Source of the DNA: Desulfarculaceae bacterium
GTDB lineage: Bacteria; Desulfobacterota; Desulfarculia; Desulfarculales; Desulfarculaceae
Length of the DNA: 64,000 bases
Assembly (NCBI GenBank): GCA_021737645.1
Contig: JAIPDO010000003.1
Coordinates: 1 to 64,000, forward strand
Reading direction: 5' to 3'
Translations under genes and position numbers: made by a program
Notes under the pieces: model-generated
The model's database searches: none
What the model saw: the letters and a program-made list of their open reading frames with translations, nothing else
What the model was told of the DNA's origin: nothing
In this document: positions 32,224 through 40,938 of the stretch, piece after piece
Layout: each line of letters opens with the position of its first letter
Position numbering within the stretch: the stretch's first letter is position 1

Positions 32224-33291
32224 TTGAGCCTGTGGAACCCCCTCGACCCCAAGGTGACGGAGATACTGAACAAGGCCAAGGATATGGCTGGAATCAGCCA
32301 GGAGGAGGCAGTCTACCTGATGCGCCTGGAGTTGTGTTCGCCCGAGGCCTATGCGGTGATGGCCCTGGCCAACCGCATGAGCCGCCAGAGCTTCGGGGGC
32401 AAGGGTGAGCGCCACTTTCACATCGGGCTCAACGTGGAGGGCTGCTCCTTCAACTGCAAGTTCTGCTCCCTCACCAAAGAGGCGGGCATCTTCATGGACA
32501 ATAAGGAATTCAGCGAAGAGCAGCTTCTGGCCTGGGCCAAGCAGGGCGATGAGCAGGGTGCCGACGGCTTGAACCTCATGACCACCGGCCGCTATTCCTT
32601 CAAGCGGCTTTTGGAAGTGGGGGCTTGGCTCAGCCGGGAGGTGAGCGTGCCCTTGGTGGCCAATACACGCGACATCAGCCACAAGGAGGGCGAGGCGCTC
32701 TTGGCCCACGGCTTCCAGGGCTTTTATCATGCGGTGCGCCTGCGCGAGGGCGTGGACACGCCCTTTTCAGTGGAAAAGCGCATCAAGACCATCAAGGTGA
32801 TCACCGATGTGGGCTTGACCTGGGCCAACTGCGTCGAGCCGGTGGGGCCCGAGCACCAGCCCGAGGAGATAGCCCATCTCATGCTGCTGGCCAGGGATAT
32901 GGGCGCTACTTACTCCGGGGTGATGCGGCGCATCAACTTCCCCGGTTCGCCCCTGGGACACCACGGCATGATCAACGAGCTGGAGATGGCCCGCATGGTG
33001 GCGGTTAGCCGTTTGGTCATGGGAGATGTGGCCAAGGCCCATTGCACTCACGAGCCCAACACCGCCGCCCTCATGGCCGGGGCCAACCTTTTCTTCCCAG
33101 AGGTGGGCTCCAGCCCCCGGGACGCCCAGTCGGACACCGGCAAGGGGCGGGGCAAGGACCTGATAGCCTGCGCGGGCATTCTACGGGAGATGGGCTTGGA
33201 CCCAAGCCTGCCCTCCAATTGTTTCGGCGCTTCCCGGCCCGACGTGGACCAAAACGAGATTTGCCCTTCTTCTTATAACGGCCTGCCCTGA
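32224..33291 (+). CDS. BioB-like radical SAM protein of unknown product
   Basis: From a TTG at 32224, with GGAG eight bases upstream, this is a 355-residue protein. The radical SAM motif is CSFNCKFCSLTKEAG near residue 75, followed by a TIM-barrel pattern with NLMTTGRYSFKRL, LVANTRDISHKEGEALLAHG and EPVGPEHQPEEIAHLML. The overall layout resembles biotin synthase and related enzymes, but it lacks the standard BioB second-cluster residues as far as I can see. It stands alone after lipA, with a 245-bp gap. The substrate is not inferred. Confidence 0.75.
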   Translation: MSLWNPLDPKVTEILNKAKDMAGISQEEAVYLMRLELCSPEAYAVMALANRMSRQSFGGKGERHFHIGLNVEGCSFNCKFCSLTKEAGIFMDNKEFSEEQLLAWAKQGDEQGADGLNLMTTGRYSFKRLLEVGAWLSREVSVPLVANTRDISHKEGEALLAHGFQGFYHAVRLREGVDTPFSVEKRIKTIKVITDVGLTWANCVEPVGPEHQPEEIAHLMLLARDMGATYSGVMRRINFPGSPLGHHGMINELEMARMVAVSRLVMGDVAKAHCTHEPNTAALMAGANLFFPEVGSSPRDAQSDTGKGRGKDLIACAGILREMGLDPSLPSNCFGASRPDVDQNEICPSSYNGLP

Positions 33292-33336
33292 GCCGACCTG
33301 CGCCGCTAGCCAAAGGCGCGGGTGCGAGGAGATTGA

Positions 33337-34290
33337 ATGCGTAAGCCATCCAGCCTCTGGGCAGTCTTTGCCCTGATCTTCGCTCTGCTTTTGCTGGCCG
33401 GGCCGCCCGCCCTGGCCCAGGACCCCTGGCGGGTGGGCACCTGGAAGACCGCCCAAACCATTCAGCCCTTTTTCTATCAGCAGTTCTTGCCCGGCCAAAA
33501 GTTGGAGGTGTTTCCCTTCACCAACCCGGCGGACCAGAAGATGGCCCTGTTGGCCGGGAGCCTGGACATGTGCGGCACCACCCTGGCCCATGCCATCCAT
33601 GCCGCCTCCCGGGGCGAGCCGGTGGTGGTGGTGGCCGCGCTGTGCAACAAGTGCTCGGCCCTGGTGGTGAAAAAGGACGGCCCCATCCAGAGCATCAAGG
33701 AATTGGCGGGCAAGAAGATCGGCTACGTGCCAGGCACCATGCACGAGATATTGCTGCGCGAGGCCCTGACCAAAAACGGCATCAACCCCAACAGGGACGT
33801 GAAGCTGGTCCGGGTGGACTTTTTTGACATGGGCCTGGCCCTGGCCCGCGGCTCCATAGACGCCTTTCTCTCGGGCGAGCCGTTCCCCACCCTGGCCGTG
33901 CTCCAGGGCTACGGCCGCATCCTGGCCTATCCCTATTACGGCGGGGGCGTGGGCAGCATCAACGCGGGCATGTTGGTCAAACGCGAGACCATTGAAAAGA
34001 ACCCCCAACTGGTGGCCGACCTAGTGGCCTCCCACGCGGCGTCCACCGAATATCTCAAGGCTCACCCCCAGCAATGGTTGCGGCGGGCGGCCACCTTCGG
34101 CACTCCTTTGAACGTCCTGGAAAAGGCGGCCCCCAATATGGAGTTGGCCTGGAAGATGGACCAGGGATTCATCAACCGAGTGGCCAGCCTTGGCGCGCGC
34201 ATGAAGGTCTTGGGCCTCATCAGCCAGGAGCCGGACTATAATAAGCTCATCGACCCGAGTTTCGTGAATCGCGTTAAACTTAAGGACTGA
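33337..34290 (+). CDS. ABC transporter periplasmic binding protein (nitrate/sulfonate/taurine type)
   Basis: The 317-residue protein has a signal peptide ending near ALAQ (about residue 27) and a type II binding-protein fold: KTAQTIQPFFYQQFLP, MALLAGSLDMCGTTLAHA and AGKKIGYVPGTMHEILLREAL, as in SsuA/TauA/NrtA/ThiY proteins. It captures a small organic solute outside the cytoplasmic membrane. Its TGA overlaps the permease ATG by one base, so the SBP, permease and ATPase genes form one operon. Substrate class is open; the nearby HpcH-type lyase suggests a carbon compound. Confidence 0.8.
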   Translation: MRKPSSLWAVFALIFALLLLAGPPALAQDPWRVGTWKTAQTIQPFFYQQFLPGQKLEVFPFTNPADQKMALLAGSLDMCGTTLAHAIHAASRGEPVVVVAALCNKCSALVVKKDGPIQSIKELAGKKIGYVPGTMHEILLREALTKNGINPNRDVKLVRVDFFDMGLALARGSIDAFLSGEPFPTLAVLQGYGRILAYPYYGGGVGSINAGMLVKRETIEKNPQLVADLVASHAASTEYLKAHPQQWLRRAATFGTPLNVLEKAAPNMELAWKMDQGFINRVASLGARMKVLGLISQEPDYNKLIDPSFVNRVKLKD

Positions 34291-35105
34291 TGATCACCCA
34301 GGAACCAGTCAAGAGCCAGTCCCGCAATAAACCAATGGCAGCCATCCTGCTGCCCTGGCTGTTGCCCGCCTGCGCCCTGGGCCTTTGGGCTCTGCTCACC
34401 ATGGGGGGCCTGGTGCCGCCCTACCTGCTGCCCCCACCCGGACAGGTGCTGGATACCGCCTCCAACTACATCTTCGCGCCGCCGGGCAGCGCTCCCTTTG
34501 CCGGGCGCTTCGCGGGCGACGCCCTGGCCAGCCTGGGGCGAGTGGGGGGCGGCTTCGTCCTGGCCGTGGCCTTGGGCCTGCCCCTTGGCCTCATCTCGGG
34601 CCGACTTAGGTTCATGCGCCTTTTTCTGGACACCTTTGTCAACGGAGTGCGGGCGGTGCCTGGCATCGCCTGGCTGCCCCTGGCCCTGGTGTGGTTCGGC
34701 ATCGGCTTCAAGACCACGGTGTTCCTGGTGTCTCTGGCCGCCTTTTTCCCCATCTACCTGGGGGCTGCCGCCGGAGCCATGCAGATCAACCCTCTGTTCC
34801 TAAGGGCCGGGGCCATGATGGGCCTGGGCAAGGGCCGCCTGATCTTCACGGTGCTCATACCCGCGGCCATGCCCCATGTGATCACCGGCCTCAGGCTGGG
34901 CCTGGGTATCGCTTTCGCCTATCTGGTGCTGGGCGAGCTTACCGGGGTGCCCGACGGACTGGGCGCGGCCATCATGGATGCGCGCATGCTGGGCCGGGTG
35001 GACATCATCATCATGGGCATCCTGCTCATCGCCATCATCGGGCGCATCTGCGACCTGGCCATGGTGGGCGGGCTAAAGGCCTTCAAGAGCGTGCGGAGGC
35101 TGTGA
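34290..35105 (+). CDS. ABC transporter permease (SsuC/TauC family)
   Basis: The 271-residue protein has about six transmembrane segments and the EAA-like cytoplasmic loop (GAAAGAMQINPLFLRAGAMMGLGKGR) where the ATPase docks, with the family-typical FTVLIPAAMPHVITGLRLGLG after it. It forms the channel for the binding protein encoded upstream. It shares its last base with the ATPase start, indicating coupled translation of the three importer genes. Function beyond import of a sulfonate/nitrate-type solute is not readable. Confidence 0.85.
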   Translation: MITQEPVKSQSRNKPMAAILLPWLLPACALGLWALLTMGGLVPPYLLPPPGQVLDTASNYIFAPPGSAPFAGRFAGDALASLGRVGGGFVLAVALGLPLGLISGRLRFMRLFLDTFVNGVRAVPGIAWLPLALVWFGIGFKTTVFLVSLAAFFPIYLGAAAGAMQINPLFLRAGAMMGLGKGRLIFTVLIPAAMPHVITGLRLGLGIAFAYLVLGELTGVPDGLGAAIMDARMLGRVDIIIMGILLIAIIGRICDLAMVGGLKAFKSVRRL

Positions 35106-35902
35106 TGGGCCGGGGCCTTTCCGATACGGCCGCCGCGCCCTGCCTGAAGGTGGAGGGCCTGAGCAAGCGCTTCAGGGTGAACGGCCACCACATCAGCGCC
35201 CTGGAGGAGGTCTCCTTTGAGGTGCGCTCTGGAGAGGTGCTGGGCATCCTTGGCCCCAGCGGCTGCGGCAAGACCACCCTGCTCAATATCATCGCCGGGT
35301 TTTTGCCCCATGACGGTGGCAGGGTGATGATGGATCGGCGGCCGGTGACGGGGCCGGGTCCCGAGCGGGGAGTGGTGTTTCAGGAAGACGCCTTGTTCCC
35401 GTGGCTCACCGTGGCCGAAAATGTGGGCTTCGGCCTGCGCAACGGCGACGGCAAGGCCGGGCGCCGAGTCAAGGTGGAGCGCATGCTGGACATGGTGGGG
35501 TTGGAGGGATATGGCCACTATCTGCCCAAGGCTATTTCCGGAGGCATGAAGCAGCGGGTGGCCCTGGCCAGGGTGCTGGTGCTCAGACCGGCCGCCCTGT
35601 TGATGGATGAGCCCTTCGCCGCCTTGGACGCTCAGACTCGGGCGGACATGCATGAGTTGCTTATTTCTTTGCAGCGGCGGCTGGAACAGACTGTGGTTTT
35701 CGTGACCCACGATCTGGAAGAGGCGGTCAAGCTGGCCGACCGGGTGCTGGTGATGCAAAAGTCGCCGGGCAGGATTCGCCGGGATTTTGCTGTGGACCTG
35801 CCCCGGCCCCGGAACTTGGATTCGCCCCGGTTCCTGGAGCTAAAGCGCTCCATGTACGCCAGCCTCTGCGGGCAGGGGGGCGGCGTCCCGGCAGACGGCT
35901 AA
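35105..35902 (+). CDS. ABC transporter ATP-binding protein (SsuB/TauB family)
   Basis: Starting at ATG 35105 the protein has 265 residues with all ABC motifs: Walker A GPSGCGKTT near residue 52, Q-loop VVFQEDALFPWL, signature ISGGMKQR, Walker B LLMDEPFAALD and the H-loop histidine in VTHDLEEA. The frame is open far upstream, but only this part looks like an ATPase. It powers the importer encoded by the two preceding genes. Its stop overlaps the end of the convergent GntR gene by four bases. Confidence 0.92.
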   Translation: MGRGLSDTAAAPCLKVEGLSKRFRVNGHHISALEEVSFEVRSGEVLGILGPSGCGKTTLLNIIAGFLPHDGGRVMMDRRPVTGPGPERGVVFQEDALFPWLTVAENVGFGLRNGDGKAGRRVKVERMLDMVGLEGYGHYLPKAISGGMKQRVALARVLVLRPAALLMDEPFAALDAQTRADMHELLISLQRRLEQTVVFVTHDLEEAVKLADRVLVMQKSPGRIRRDFAVDLPRPRNLDSPRFLELKRSMYASLCGQGGGVPADG

Positions 35903-36591
35903 CTTTCCGGCTTGTCCGCCTCTCCGAACAAATGGTCCAGGGCTTCCTCGATGTGCACCCGCACCAATGATTCCAGTTCATTTACGTCGGTGTCCGGGCC
36001 GGCGAACAGGTCGTAAATTTTTTGGTGCACCTTCAGCGCCCGGCCGATGTTGAGCAGCTGGTAGCGATAGGTTATCAAATACCACAGCCGGTGCATCCTG
36101 AGGGTCTTCAGGGTTTCCATCAAAAGGGCGCTTCCCGAGTTTTCAATAAATATTTCGTGAAACCGCTTGTGCTCCTCGAAATATTTTTCCCGGTCCTTGG
36201 CTTGCCCCGCCTCTTTCATCCTCTCCAGGACCTCGGCCATTTCCCGCAAGTTGTCGGGCGTCATCCTCTTGTAGGCCTCCCGGGCGGCCAAGCCTTCCAA
36301 GGCGGCGCGCACCGGGAAGTTTTCCCCGATGTCCTTGCGGGTCATCTCCCGCACATGGGTGCCCTTGCGGGGGACGATGACCACCAGTCCCTTTTTTTCA
36401 AGCTCCCGAAAGGCTTCCCTGAGAGGAGAGCGGCTTACTCCAAGTTGCTTTTGCAGCTCGGTTTCCACCAATTGGCGGTTGGGCGGCAGGGTGCCGTCCA
36501 GGATCAAGTCGGCCAACAGGTTGGCCACTTGCTTGGTGAGAACCTGGGGCTTGAAACCGCTGCTGCGGATTTTTTCTTTCATATCGTCCAT
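35899..36591 (-). CDS. GntR-family transcriptional regulator, FadR/FCD type
   Basis: The 230-residue protein has a GntR winged helix (about 10-75: VETELQKQLGVSRSPLREAFRELEKKGLV) and a helical FCD effector domain that binds small carboxylates in many members. It is transcribed towards the importer operon and overlaps its ATPase gene tail by four bases. The HpcH-type lyase gene lies 45 bp upstream on the same strand, so it may be co-transcribed with it. It is the likely regulator of the importer or lyase, by position only. Confidence 0.85.
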   Translation of the reverse strand: MDDMKEKIRSSGFKPQVLTKQVANLLADLILDGTLPPNRQLVETELQKQLGVSRSPLREAFRELEKKGLVVIVPRKGTHVREMTRKDIGENFPVRAALEGLAAREAYKRMTPDNLREMAEVLERMKEAGQAKDREKYFEEHKRFHEIFIENSGSALLMETLKTLRMHRLWYLITYRYQLLNIGRALKVHQKIYDLFAGPDTDVNELESLVRVHIEEALDHLFGEADKPES

Positions 36592-36636
36592 GCGCCGCTC
36601 CTTAATCCCCCCGGTGCGAATTAGCCGCTTCGGGGA

Positions 36637-37515
36637 TCACCTGCGCCGTGCCTGCCGCAAGACGCGCCGGCAGCGTTCCACCACCGGTTCGTCCACGAAC
36701 TTGCCGTCCACCTTGAGTACGCCTTGGCCCTGGGCCAGAGTCTGATCAAAGGCCGCGATGATCTTTTCGGCAAAGGCTACCTCTTCGGTGCTGGGGGAGA
36801 AAACCCGGTTGCACACCTCGACCTGATTGGGGTGGATGCACAGCTTACCGTTGAAGCCCACCGCCTTGGCGCGCCGGGCGTCCGCCTCCAGGGCCGGAAG
36901 GTCACCCAGGTCGTACATGTAGGGGCTGTCCAGGGGGCCGGGCAGACCGGCGGCGTGGCTGGCGTTGCTCACCCGGTAGCGCGGGAAATAAAGCTCCCGC
37001 CCCTGCTGGGTAAGCTCTATGCCCATGCCGGTGGTGTAATCGGCCGCGCCGAAAGCCACCATGCCCCGGCGCCGCTGGTGCACAGGATGCCCGGCGATGG
37101 CAAAGGCGTTTTCCACCCCCAAGGCCGACTCAATGAGATACAGCGCCCCCACCGAATAGGGTGCCAGGCCGCCCACCTTTTCCAGCTTCAGCAGGGCCTG
37201 GTCGATGCCCTCCACGTCTTGGCCCCGCTCCACCTTGGGCACGAACAGGCAGCTCAGGGGCAGGCCCTCCAGGGCGGCGAGGTCCATCTCGAACTGGCCC
37301 GAGTCCAGAGCGTTGGCCCGCACGATTATCTCGCGCCCCTGGTGCTGAGCCAGCTTGGCGCGCACCACCTCGCGGGCCTCTGCTTTTTTCTCGGGAGGCA
37401 CCGCGTCTTCCAGGTCGATGATAACCGCGTCCGCCTGAGTGCCAAGGGCCTTGTCCACCCGGTCGGGGCGGGTGCCGGGCACGAACAGGGCGCTTCTGAT
37501 CAGGGCGAAATCCAT
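36637..37515 (-). CDS. HpcH/HpaI or citrate-lyase-beta-type CoA lyase
   Basis: The 292-residue protein starts at ATG 37515. It has the CitE/HpcH pattern: RSALFVPGTRPDRVDKALGTQADAVIIDLEDAVPPEKK, the metal-binding E and D segments, and a central VPKVERGQDVEGIDQ followed by LIESALGVENAF. Known relatives cleave citryl-, malyl-, citramalyl- or hydroxymethylglutaryl-type CoA thioesters in a TIM barrel. The substrate is unknown; with the upstream importer and the downstream GntR gene it probably serves catabolism of an imported organic acid. The 5' side is a long gap. Confidence 0.82.
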   Translation of the reverse strand: MDFALIRSALFVPGTRPDRVDKALGTQADAVIIDLEDAVPPEKKAEAREVVRAKLAQHQGREIIVRANALDSGQFEMDLAALEGLPLSCLFVPKVERGQDVEGIDQALLKLEKVGGLAPYSVGALYLIESALGVENAFAIAGHPVHQRRRGMVAFGAADYTTGMGIELTQQGRELYFPRYRVSNASHAAGLPGPLDSPYMYDLGDLPALEADARRAKAVGFNGKLCIHPNQVEVCNRVFSPSTEEVAFAEKIIAAFDQTLAQGQGVLKVDGKFVDEPVVERCRRVLRQARRR

Positions 37516-37987
37516 TGGGGCAAACCTTCCTATGGGAGCGTCCGGCGGAGTTCCCGTACCCGCTAGTGTGGTTGTGCAAAGACAGGATGCTTTGCCCATG
37601 CCATGCGGTTTAATATTGAAATAAGGGCCATGTTTGCGGCACGGAACCACTGGCCAGGCATTTAACGGCCCTTTGCCCCAAGATCCGCGCTGTGTCGTGA
37701 CTGCATGGCAATGGAAATCAAGTGGCCAAGTTGATCGATAGTTGCGTCTCTTCCGTGTAATCACCGGTGTTTACAGAGGAAAATTGCCCTTGGTACTTGG
37801 TCGACAATGTACGTAAGGGCGTTTGTTTTGTCAAGGAAATTGCCCGGCAACCCGGCAGCGGATTTTCTCCCTGCGGAACACGGGGACACGGCTGATCTCA
37901 TTTTCAGCGGAGGGGGCTGTTTGGTGTTATAATCGCCTACTAAATGTAGGGTCTAGTCGTCTTTGGGACGGCTCGGGATGGGGAGCC
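37516..37987. other. 472-bp divergent intergenic region
   Basis: No gene is seen. A perfect TATAAT lies at 37928-37933, 54 bp before the histidine kinase start, with only a weak -35. A GTCGAC-centred partial palindrome with flanking TTGG and CAAT near 37795-37812 could be a GntR-type operator for the lyase or importer. Neither is strong. Confidence 0.4.
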
Positions 37988-39535
37988 ATGCCAACCAGCC
38001 AGATACAAGGCGATAAAAAGCTGAGGGTGGCGGTGATCGGCGGCGGAAAACGTTGCCGGTCCATGCTGGAGATGCTTGAGTCCAAGTCATTCAAGCGCCT
38101 TCGTGCGGATATCGTGGGTGTGGCCGACCTGAATCCCCAGGCCGAGGGGGTGTGCCTGGCCCGTGACAACGGAATCTTCACCACCACCGACTGCGCCCAG
38201 TTGTTCAACCTGGAGCAACTGGATCTTGTCATAGAGCTCACCGACGACCAGGAACTTTTATCCAACTTGGCGGCCAGCAAACCAGAATCGGTGGGGGTCA
38301 TCGGGCATACCGCCTCGCGCCTGTTCCATGACGTTATCTCCCTGTATCAACAGCTTGAGCAGACCGAGGATGAGGCCAGCATGGCCAGGTCCTTCAACCA
38401 GGCCTTGGTGGACGCCACCAGCGAGGGGGTCATGGTGCTGGGTGGCGACTATCGCATCGTGCGGGCCAACCAGGCCGCCCTGGCCACGGCCGGGATCAGC
38501 CGGGAAGAGGCCTTGGGGCGCTACTGTTTCCAGGTCAGCCACCAGGCCATCACCCCCTGCGACAGCCCGGAAACCCCCTGTCCCATGAAGCAAACCCTGG
38601 CCACCGGCAAGAGCGCCCACGCCATCCACGAACACGTGCAGCAAGACGGCTCCAGCCATTATTGCGACGTATCCACCTATCCCCTGCTGAACCGCAAGGG
38701 CGAGGTGGTGCAGGTGCTGGAGTTGTTCCGCGACATCACCGACGAGCTGAGCCTGCGCATGGATCGGCGCACCGAGGTGATCAAGGCGGACCTGGCCCGC
38801 ATGGTGCAAGAAGACAAGCTGGTGGCTCTGGGCAAGCTGGTGGCCTCGGTGGCCCACGAGATAAACAACCCCATCTCGGCCATCTATAATTTTGTAAAGT
38901 TGATGCACAAGGGCCTGGAAACCGGACGCACCAAGGCCAAGGACCTGCATGCTTACAAGGGCTATTTGGATCTGTGCGCCCAGGAGGCCGGGCGGTGCAG
39001 CAAAATCGTGGACAACCTGCTCTCCTTTGCCCGCCAGAACAGCCCCGCGCCACGCACCATAAACTTGCGCGAACTGCTCGACACCACCATCATGCTCACC
39101 GGCCACCGCATGAAGCTCTCCGAAGTGGAGCTTAATCTGGATGTGCCCGCCGAGGGGCTGGAGGTGTGGGGCGACGCCTCCCAACTGCAGCAGGTGTTCA
39201 CCAACCTGATTTTCAACGCCATGGAAGCCATGCCCCAAGGAGGCACTTTGCAGATCAGCGGTGGGAAGTTGCCCGAGGAGGGCAAGGTGTGGCTGGACTT
39301 CTGCGACAGTGGGGAAGGCATTTCCCCGGAAGATTTGCCGCGCATTTTTGAGCCATTTTTCTCCACCAAGGCCGATGGCCACGGCGTGGGGCTGGGGCTC
39401 AGCATGGTCTACGGCATCGTGCGCGAGCACCGGGGCGAGGTGTCGGTGGACAGCAAGCCGGACAACGGCACCACCTTCCATCTGGTGCTGCCCCTGGCTG
39501 GCCCGGAAAATGGCTTTGAGGAGGAAGAGGCGTAA
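37988..39535 (+). CDS. Sensor histidine kinase with N-terminal Rossmann-like domain and PAS
   Basis: From ATG 37988 the protein has 515 residues. Residues about 12-125 look like an NAD(P)-binding oxidoreductase fold (RVAVIGGGKRC, then IVGVADLNPQAEGV and VIGHTASRLFHD). A PAS domain follows with paired cysteines (PCDSPETPCPM near residue 195). The transmitter has the phospho-His in VAHEINNPISAIYNF (about residue 289) and the HATPase boxes NLIFNAMEAMP, DSGEGISPEDLPRIFEPFF and GVGLGLSMVYGIVREH. There is no membrane segment, so it senses a cytoplasmic signal, perhaps redox or a nucleotide. It overlaps its response regulator by one base. Confidence 0.85.
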   Translation: MPTSQIQGDKKLRVAVIGGGKRCRSMLEMLESKSFKRLRADIVGVADLNPQAEGVCLARDNGIFTTTDCAQLFNLEQLDLVIELTDDQELLSNLAASKPESVGVIGHTASRLFHDVISLYQQLEQTEDEASMARSFNQALVDATSEGVMVLGGDYRIVRANQAALATAGISREEALGRYCFQVSHQAITPCDSPETPCPMKQTLATGKSAHAIHEHVQQDGSSHYCDVSTYPLLNRKGEVVQVLELFRDITDELSLRMDRRTEVIKADLARMVQEDKLVALGKLVASVAHEINNPISAIYNFVKLMHKGLETGRTKAKDLHAYKGYLDLCAQEAGRCSKIVDNLLSFARQNSPAPRTINLRELLDTTIMLTGHRMKLSEVELNLDVPAEGLEVWGDASQLQQVFTNLIFNAMEAMPQGGTLQISGGKLPEEGKVWLDFCDSGEGISPEDLPRIFEPFFSTKADGHGVGLGLSMVYGIVREHRGEVSVDSKPDNGTTFHLVLPLAGPENGFEEEEA

Positions 39536-40884
39536 TGAGCACCCCGCTACAGGTGTTGGTGGTTGATGACGAACTGGCCATGCGCGAGTCCATCGCCGCC
39601 TGGCTGATTCAAGACGGCCAACAGGCGGCCAAGGCCGAGGGAGGCCGCGAAGCCCTGGCACTGATGGAACAGCGGGAGTTCGATCTGGCCCTGGTGGATA
39701 TCAAGATGCCGGGTATGGACGGCATCGAGCTGCTGCGGCGCATCAAGGAAGGCCATCCGGACACCCTGGTCATCATCATCACCGCCTACGGCTCCATCGA
39801 GTCGGCGGTGGAGGCCATGAAGGCCGGGGCCAGCGACTACCTGCTCAAACCGTTCGACCCCGAGCACCTGATGCTCCTGCTGGAAAAGATGGGCCGCCAG
39901 CGGCGTCTGATGCAGGAAAACCAGATGCTGCGCCAACGCCTGGCCGAAGGCCAGATGGCCGGTTTTGAGGATATGATCGGCAGCTCCCCGGAGATGCTCA
40001 AGGTGTTTGACCAAATCGAGGAGGTGGCCGCCACCGAGGCCCCGGTCTTGATCGTGGGCGAAACCGGCGCGGGCAAGGAGTTGGTGGCCCGGGCCATCCA
40101 CAACCGCAGCGCCCGCTCCTTTGGGCCTTTCGTGGCCATAAACTGCGGGGCACAGAGCGAGAGCCTGTTGGAGAGCGAGCTGTTCGGCCACGAGCGGGGA
40201 GCCTTCACCGGTGCGGTAAAGGCCCGGCGGGGCCGTTTGGAAATGGCCGACGGAGGCACCCTGTTTTTGGACGAGGTTGGCGAGATCTCCCAGAAGATGC
40301 AGGTGGCCCTGCTCCGGGTGCTGGAGGACGGCAGCTTTCTCAGGGTGGGCGGAGGCCAGCCGCTTACCAGCGACTTCCGCCTGATCTGCGCCACCCACCG
40401 CAACCTGCCGGAGCTGATCGCGGCCGGCGAGTTCCGCCAGGACTTTTACTACCGCATCAACGTTTTCTCCGTGTCCGTGCCTCCCTTGCGCCAGCGCCGC
40501 GAAGACGTCATTCCCCTGGCGGAGCACTTTATCGCCGTCTTTTCCCAGGAAGCCGGCAAGGTGCCGCCCGAGCTGAAGGACACGGCCCGCCGCGCCCTGA
40601 TCAGCTATTCCTGGCCGGGCAATGTGCGCGAGCTGCGCAACATAATGGAGCGAGCGGTCATCGTGAGCCACGGCGGGATCATCGGCCTGGAGCAACTCAC
40701 CTTTCTGGAAGAGGGGCCCAAGCCGGGTTCCACGGCGATGAGCCTGGCCGAGATGGAGACCGAGCACATCCGGCGGGTTTTGCAGGCCCACGGCTGGAAC
40801 ATAACCCAGGCGGCGGCCACCCTGGGCATTGACCGCACCACCTTGGGCCGCAAGATAAAAAAGGCTGGTCTGCGATCTTCATGA
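39535..40884 (+). CDS. NtrC-family sigma54-dependent response regulator
   Basis: The 449-residue protein has a receiver (D11/D12, phospho-acceptor D55 in LVDIKMPGMDG, K near 105 in LLKPFD), an AAA+ core with Walker A GETGAGKE (about 175-182), the sigma54-contact motif GAFTGA (about 222), Walker B GGTLFLDEVGE and a Fis-type helix-turn-helix at the end (WNITQAAATLGIDRTTLGRKIKKA). It activates sigma54 promoters on phosphorylation by the adjacent kinase. Its targets are not visible here, and no -24/-12 promoter was confidently seen. Confidence 0.95.
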   Translation: MSTPLQVLVVDDELAMRESIAAWLIQDGQQAAKAEGGREALALMEQREFDLALVDIKMPGMDGIELLRRIKEGHPDTLVIIITAYGSIESAVEAMKAGASDYLLKPFDPEHLMLLLEKMGRQRRLMQENQMLRQRLAEGQMAGFEDMIGSSPEMLKVFDQIEEVAATEAPVLIVGETGAGKELVARAIHNRSARSFGPFVAINCGAQSESLLESELFGHERGAFTGAVKARRGRLEMADGGTLFLDEVGEISQKMQVALLRVLEDGSFLRVGGGQPLTSDFRLICATHRNLPELIAAGEFRQDFYYRINVFSVSVPPLRQRREDVIPLAEHFIAVFSQEAGKVPPELKDTARRALISYSWPGNVRELRNIMERAVIVSHGGIIGLEQLTFLEEGPKPGSTAMSLAEMETEHIRRVLQAHGWNITQAAATLGIDRTTLGRKIKKAGLRSS

Positions 40885-40938
40885 GGCAGAGCTCTTGCTG
40901 CTTGCCAAAACCTTTCCGCGGTGCCATCAATAAATCCC

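Noticed and set aside
34691-35104. Upstream extension of the ABC ATPase frame
   Set aside because: It overlaps the permease gene in another frame, and the sequence has no ATPase similarity before ATG 35105.
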